Assembly: GCF_964656455.1 (NCBI RefSeq)
Contig: NC_135717.1
Span: 2,170,001 to 2,234,000 of the forward strand
Reading direction: 5' to 3'
Length of the DNA stretch: 64,000 nt
From: Halichoerus grypus
Lineage: Eukaryota > Chordata > Mammalia > Carnivora > Phocidae
The notes under the pieces: generated by a model
Databases searched by the model: none
The model's input: only the letters and a program-made list of their open reading frames with translations
What the model was told of the DNA's origin: nothing
Shown here: piece by piece, positions 60,605 to 64,000 of the stretch
How the letters are laid out: each line of letters begins with the position of its first letter
Numbering within the stretch: position 1 is the first letter of the stretch
Position numbers and translations under genes: made by a program

Positions 60605-60715
60605 TAGGAGAAGTGGCCGTTATTATCCTGGTTTTGCAGGTGAAGAAACAGAGAGGTTGATAACTTGCTCCAAATAAACAGCTGGGGAGGGGTGGGGAGG
60701 GGCAGAACCTAACCC
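60605..60715 (-). repeat. MIR fragment, minus strand
   Basis: TTATTATCCTGGTTTTGCAG, GTGAAGAAACAGAGAGGTTG and TAACTTGCTCCAAATAAACAG fit reverse MIR. Confidence 0.6.
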
Positions 60716-61439
60716 GGACACCACTCGCCTCAAAGAACATGATCTTTCCCACCAACCACACTGTGTGCCAAGGCCCTCTTGGCCAGGGGCTGTAGAGGAT
60801 CTAAAGCATGGAAGGAGGGACACTGGGGGTGCGGCCTCTCACTTCCCACTGAGCCGGGCATCCCGGGAGACCTCGGGTGCATCGGCGTCAGCATGCAGAA
60901 GGCTGCGTGCGGAGCTGCCTTCCAGGAATCAGCAGGTGGGTCTGCTCCTGCTCAGGAGCTGTCCCACCGTAACGTTAGGGCTTACTGATAAACGCAGGCA
61001 GCGAAAGCAGAAGTGAATGCTCAGGACGTCTGGATCCCGGCCAGGGACTGTTCTGAGGGCTCCGAGGCCTGGCCCCGCAGGAGAACCTCTGGGGGAGCTT
61101 TGCATAAAGGATTCCCGATGGATGGATACGGCTGCCTGGCCCGCGGGGACGCCACTCTGCCGCAGTGGGAGCAAACCCATGGATGGATCTCAAAAACATT
61201 ATGTGGGGCGAAAGGAGCCAGGTTCAGGTGATTCTACACTGCACGGTTCCTTTTGTAGAAAAGTCTAGAAAATGCAAACCGATGTGTGATGGGTAGCAGA
61301 TCAATAGTGCCTGGGGCAGGGGGTGGAGGGGAGCCCGAGGGGACGCAATGTTCTGTCTCTTGGTCGTGGCTGGGGTCACGGGGTGCAGACACCTGCCCAA
61401 ACTCATTCAACTGCACACTTGAAATGGGGGCGTGTTGCT

Positions 61440-62370
61440 CTACGTAAATTGCACCTCAGAGGGTGAACTCAAAACCTTGACACCTCCACGTCACGTCCAC
61501 TAGGATGACTACTGTTAAGGCAAACGACCAGTGTTGGTGAGGTCGGGGAGAAACCGGGACCTTGTGTGTGCTCGGGGGGCAGACGGAGTGGTGTGGCCGC
61601 TGTGTGCTCGGGGGGCGGACGGAGTGGTGTGGCCGCTGTGTGCTCGGGGGGCGGACGGAGTGGTGTGGCCGCTGTGTGCTCGGGGGGCGGACGGAGTGGT
61701 GTGGCCGCTGTGTGCTCGGGGGGCGGACGGAGTGGTGTGGCCGCTGTGTGCTCGGGGGGGCGGACGGAGTGGTGTGGCCGCTGTGTGCTCGGGGGGCGGA
61801 CGGAGTGGTGTGGCCGCTGTGCAGACGGGTGCGGCACTTTAAAATCACCACGTGAGCCAGCAATCTCACTGCTGGGTCTCTCCCTGAAAAAACTGGAAGC
61901 ACGGACTTGACGAGGTGCTTGTTTGCCCACGTTCATGGCAGCATGATTCCCGGCAGCCGAGAGGCGGAAGCACCCCATTTGTCCATTGGTGGATGATGGA
62001 TGGACACGAGGTGGCCCATCCGCACCGTGGAATATCCCTCGGCCTTAACAAGGAAGGACGTGCTGAAACCTGCTATCACAGGGATGGACCTCGAGGACAT
62101 GATGCTGAGTGACAGAAGCCAGAGGCCAAGGGACAGACACTGGATGGCTCCCCTTATGTGAGGCCCGCAGAGGAGTCAGATCCACAGAGACAGACAGTAA
62201 ATGGTGGGCGCCAGGGGCTGGGGGTGGGGAGTGAGTGTTTAATGGGGACAGTTTCAGTTTGGGAAGATGAAGAAGTTCTGGAGATACATGTACTTAATAC
62301 CCCTGAATTGGACACTTAGAAGTGGTTAAGGCGGTAAATTTTACATCATGTATATTTTGTTATAACAACT
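61440..62370 (+). repeat. L1M 3' fragment carrying a minisatellite
   Basis: CAACGACCAGTGTTGGTGAGG-like sequence, the minisatellite, then GTGAGCCAGCAATCTCACTG, ATGGCAGCATGATTCCCGGC, GCCAGGGGCTGGGGGTGG and GGTAAATTTTACATCATG give L1 3' order on the plus strand, antisense to CARD11. Confidence 0.8.
61566..61818 (+). repeat. 36-bp minisatellite, seven units
   Basis: The unit begins GTGTGCTCGGGGGGCGGACG and ends GTGTGGCCGCT. Units start at 61566, 61602, 61638, 61674, 61710, 61746 (one extra G) and 61783. They are nearly identical; the first has CAGACG where the others have CGGACG. Confidence 0.96.
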
Positions 62371-62816
62371 TGCCCCCCTCCCCCTGGGCTGGGCACCTGA
62401 CATTTGGTTGGTATGGGCGGCCCTGGACGTCCATGATTTAAATGCAGACGATGCTGAGGATGATTCTAGTTTGCAGCCAGGATTGGGGCTCACCCTGTCT
62501 GCAGGGTGTACGACCATGGTCCCCTGGCCACATCGAGGACATGGAGGCTCTAGTGATGGGTGGCTTGCCTCTTACCTAAGGGCCCGGAGTGGGCACCCCA
62601 AGTCACGTCTCCTAACTGACCCTGTGCCCTTCGTCCCGGACCCTCGGTGTGAATGGTGAAGGGGAGGCCAGCGTTCCCTGCTCTGGGGCCACGGTGAACT
62701 CTGAGAGGGCTGCCGTGGCACCAGGGACCGCGACGCCCCCTCCCCGCGCACACCTGGCCAGGAGGGAGCGTGGCCCTTCCATCCGCTCTCCCGCCCCGCT
62801 GGTGGGGCGCACTCAC

Positions 62817-62996
62817 CTGGCTTGCACATGGTGAACTCCATCGCACCCCCCGAGTTGAGCAGCTTCTGGACCAGCGCCTTGGCCAGCATGGTGGGCGTGA
62901 AGAGGACGGGCCGGCGGCGCTCACAGTGGAAGGCACGCACCAGGCTGTAGGGGATCAGGCTGAGGTTCTTGCTGAGCTCACTCTCGGGGTCCAGCT
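62817..62996 (-). CDS. CARD11: CARD11, fourth-from-last coding exon (start of guanylate-kinase-like domain)
   Basis: CARD11 (CARMA1) is the lymphocyte scaffold that links antigen-receptor signalling through BCL10 and MALT1 to NF-kB. This 180-bp exon follows an acceptor reading CCTCCCAG on the minus strand. It starts inside a Glu codon (AG), continues [20 protein letters not shown], and then enters [20 protein letters not shown], the first strand and helix of the GUK-like domain. At the P-loop position of true guanylate kinases it has LFTPTMLAK, so nucleotide kinase activity is not expected, as known for MAGUK proteins. It ends in the first base of an Asp codon before GTGAGTG. Phase and length (1+59 codons+2) fit the next exon exactly. 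Confidence 0.95.
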
Positions 62997-64000
62997 CTGG
63001 GAGGGGACAGGAAAGGGCCAGCGCTGAGACCCTGGCCTGCCCGCCAGGGTGCAGGGCACGGAGGGCCTGGGAGCCTTGTTGACCCCATGGAGCCCGCAGG
63101 AACCAGGACGCCCCTTGGCCATCCAGGAGTGTTTACGAGGTGCCCCACGGGCCGGGCCCTGTTCTGGGAGCTGGGGCAACGACCTGCCTCCTGGTGCTTG
63201 TTTTCAGGGAGGTGGTAGTGGCAGGAGTGCTGAGCTCTCCAGGAGGGGGCTGGAGTGGGATGAGCAAGGACGGCTTTTCTGAGGACAGTCAGGGACTGGG
63301 GCCAGTGCTCAGAGAAGAAGCCGGGCGAGGAGAGCTGGTGGAGCAAGGGCGGTCCGCGCAGAGGGGCAGGCGGGTGGGCAGAAGGAGAGTGAGGGGCCGG
63401 CAGGAGCGGACGGGGGGGCAGGGGTGGGCAGGGCCGGCCAAGAGGGGCTTGGGGCTTATTTCAGAAGCTCTGGGAAGCCACCAGGGCCAGAGGCAGGGAG
63501 GGACGTGGCCTCCCTTCTGCCTTTTCAAGCCTCTCTGGCTGGTGTGCGGGAAGCAGCGCAGAGCCGGCCCCCAGCAGCTCCAGGAACCGCCGCCCCACAG
63601 CCCAGCGGCTTGTCCTTTCCTTTGTCCCCTGACCTGGCCGTTGGAGGGCCAGCCTGGAAAGGAGCCCAGGCCCTCTGGCCATCCGTGCCCGGGCCAGCCT
63701 GGCCCTGCGAGGACAGCCGGCAAGGCTGGCTCGCCGTCAGCAGGGCCTTCCACAGGGGCCTGTGTAGCCAGCGACCCCTGGCCGCTTGATAAACGGCCAG
63801 AAGCACGCAGTGGGGAGAGAAATCAATAAGTGAACACTTTGCAGCAAACAGCTCCAATTAACACGGGCATCTGGGTTCCAACCAGCTACAGCGAGTGTTC
63901 GTTAGGGGTGAGCCTGGCGGGAGGCCCCCCTCCCGCCGCCCCCCCGCCCGCCCCCCCCGCCGGTGGGCTGTGTGCGCCGTCCAGCAAAGGCCAGACGGGT
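62997..64000 (-). other. CARD11: CARD11 intron, right edge of window
   Basis: Sequence upstream of the fourth-from-last exon on the minus strand. It is GC-rich with no exon I can support. The last 200 bases include an AT-richer patch (about 63785-63880) and a C-rich low-complexity tract (63926-63961). Confidence 0.7.

Larger units (their letters stand above)
58048..62816 (-). other. CARD11: CARD11 intron with satellite arrays and L1
   Basis: A 4.8 kb intron between a GTGAGTG donor and a CTGCAG acceptor. It contains the CCAT array (58331-59600), a MIR-like fragment (about 60605-60715), an L1 3' fragment (about 61440-62370) and a 36-bp minisatellite within that L1. Between 59610 and 61440 I see no other recognisable element or exon. 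Confidence 0.85.

Noticed and set aside
61531..61910. Repeat-protein-like frames and a CRISPR-like appearance
   Set aside because: The 36-bp units are directly adjacent with no spacers, in a mammalian L1 fragment. The frames simply read the minisatellite.
62997..64000. A further CARD11 exon at the right edge
   Set aside because: I checked the minus-strand frames for PDZ/SH3-linker-like sequence with flanking splice sites and found none.

Overview
The window is nuclear DNA from a mammal, most likely a non-canid caniform carnivore such as a bear, mustelid or seal. The best evidence is at least eleven copies of a tRNA-Lys-derived can-SINE. Their head and body match the form I associate with these groups better than the dog or cat forms. 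Many copies sit between intact target-site duplications, so they are fairly young. Ancient mammalian repeats (MIR, L2, MLT1, MER5A, L1M) fill much of the rest. There are no operons, no CRISPR array and no prokaryotic or viral gene system.

Two protein-coding genes are present, both partial and both on the minus strand. The first is GNA12 (G protein alpha-12). Its first coding exon is at 19582-19896, inside a CpG island of about 1.5 kb. Everything to the left of 19581 is the start of its intron 1, about 19.6 kb of mostly old L1 with nested SINEs. The second is CARD11 (CARMA1). Its last four coding exons are at 62817-62996, 57923-58047, 56256-56371 and 54296-54500. All four keep reading frame and splice consensus and encode about the last 208 residues, mainly the guanylate-kinase-like domain. 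The order GNA12 5' end followed by CARD11 3' end on the same strand matches my recollection of human 7p22. About 34 kb between the genes holds no exon I can support.

Layout: 1-3720, nested L1 fragments and SINEs; 3720-12085, mostly unassigned intron with two SINEs, an L2 and one arm of a striking inverted repeat; 12085-17201, a decayed L1; 17200-19020, MIR plus unassigned DNA; 19020-20470, the GNA12 exon, leader and promoter; 20470-24190, MIR, MER5A and a 600 bp CAT/CAC array; 24190-29400, HAL1/L1 remnants with SINE, MLT1, MIR, L2 and a GGAT tract; 29400-53800, GC-rich intergenic DNA with scattered repeats, a TG tract, a CA tract and a 13-bp minisatellite; 53800-64000, the CARD11 3' end, with a 1.27 kb CCAT array and a 36-bp minisatellite in one intron.

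The most interesting observations are not new genes. (1) A 61-codon upstream ORF in the presumed GNA12 leader reads a CGG repeat as polyglycine, lies in frame with GNA12, and stops 6 nt before the GNA12 start. (2) Four tandem copies of the GNA12 exon 1 splice-donor core lie just inside intron 1. (3) An 80-bp inverted repeat, 77/80 identical, has arms 2.3 kb apart in GNA12 intron 1. (4) A 71-bp inverted repeat lies in a CARD11 intron. (5) A minisatellite appears to have grown out of an L1 3' fragment.
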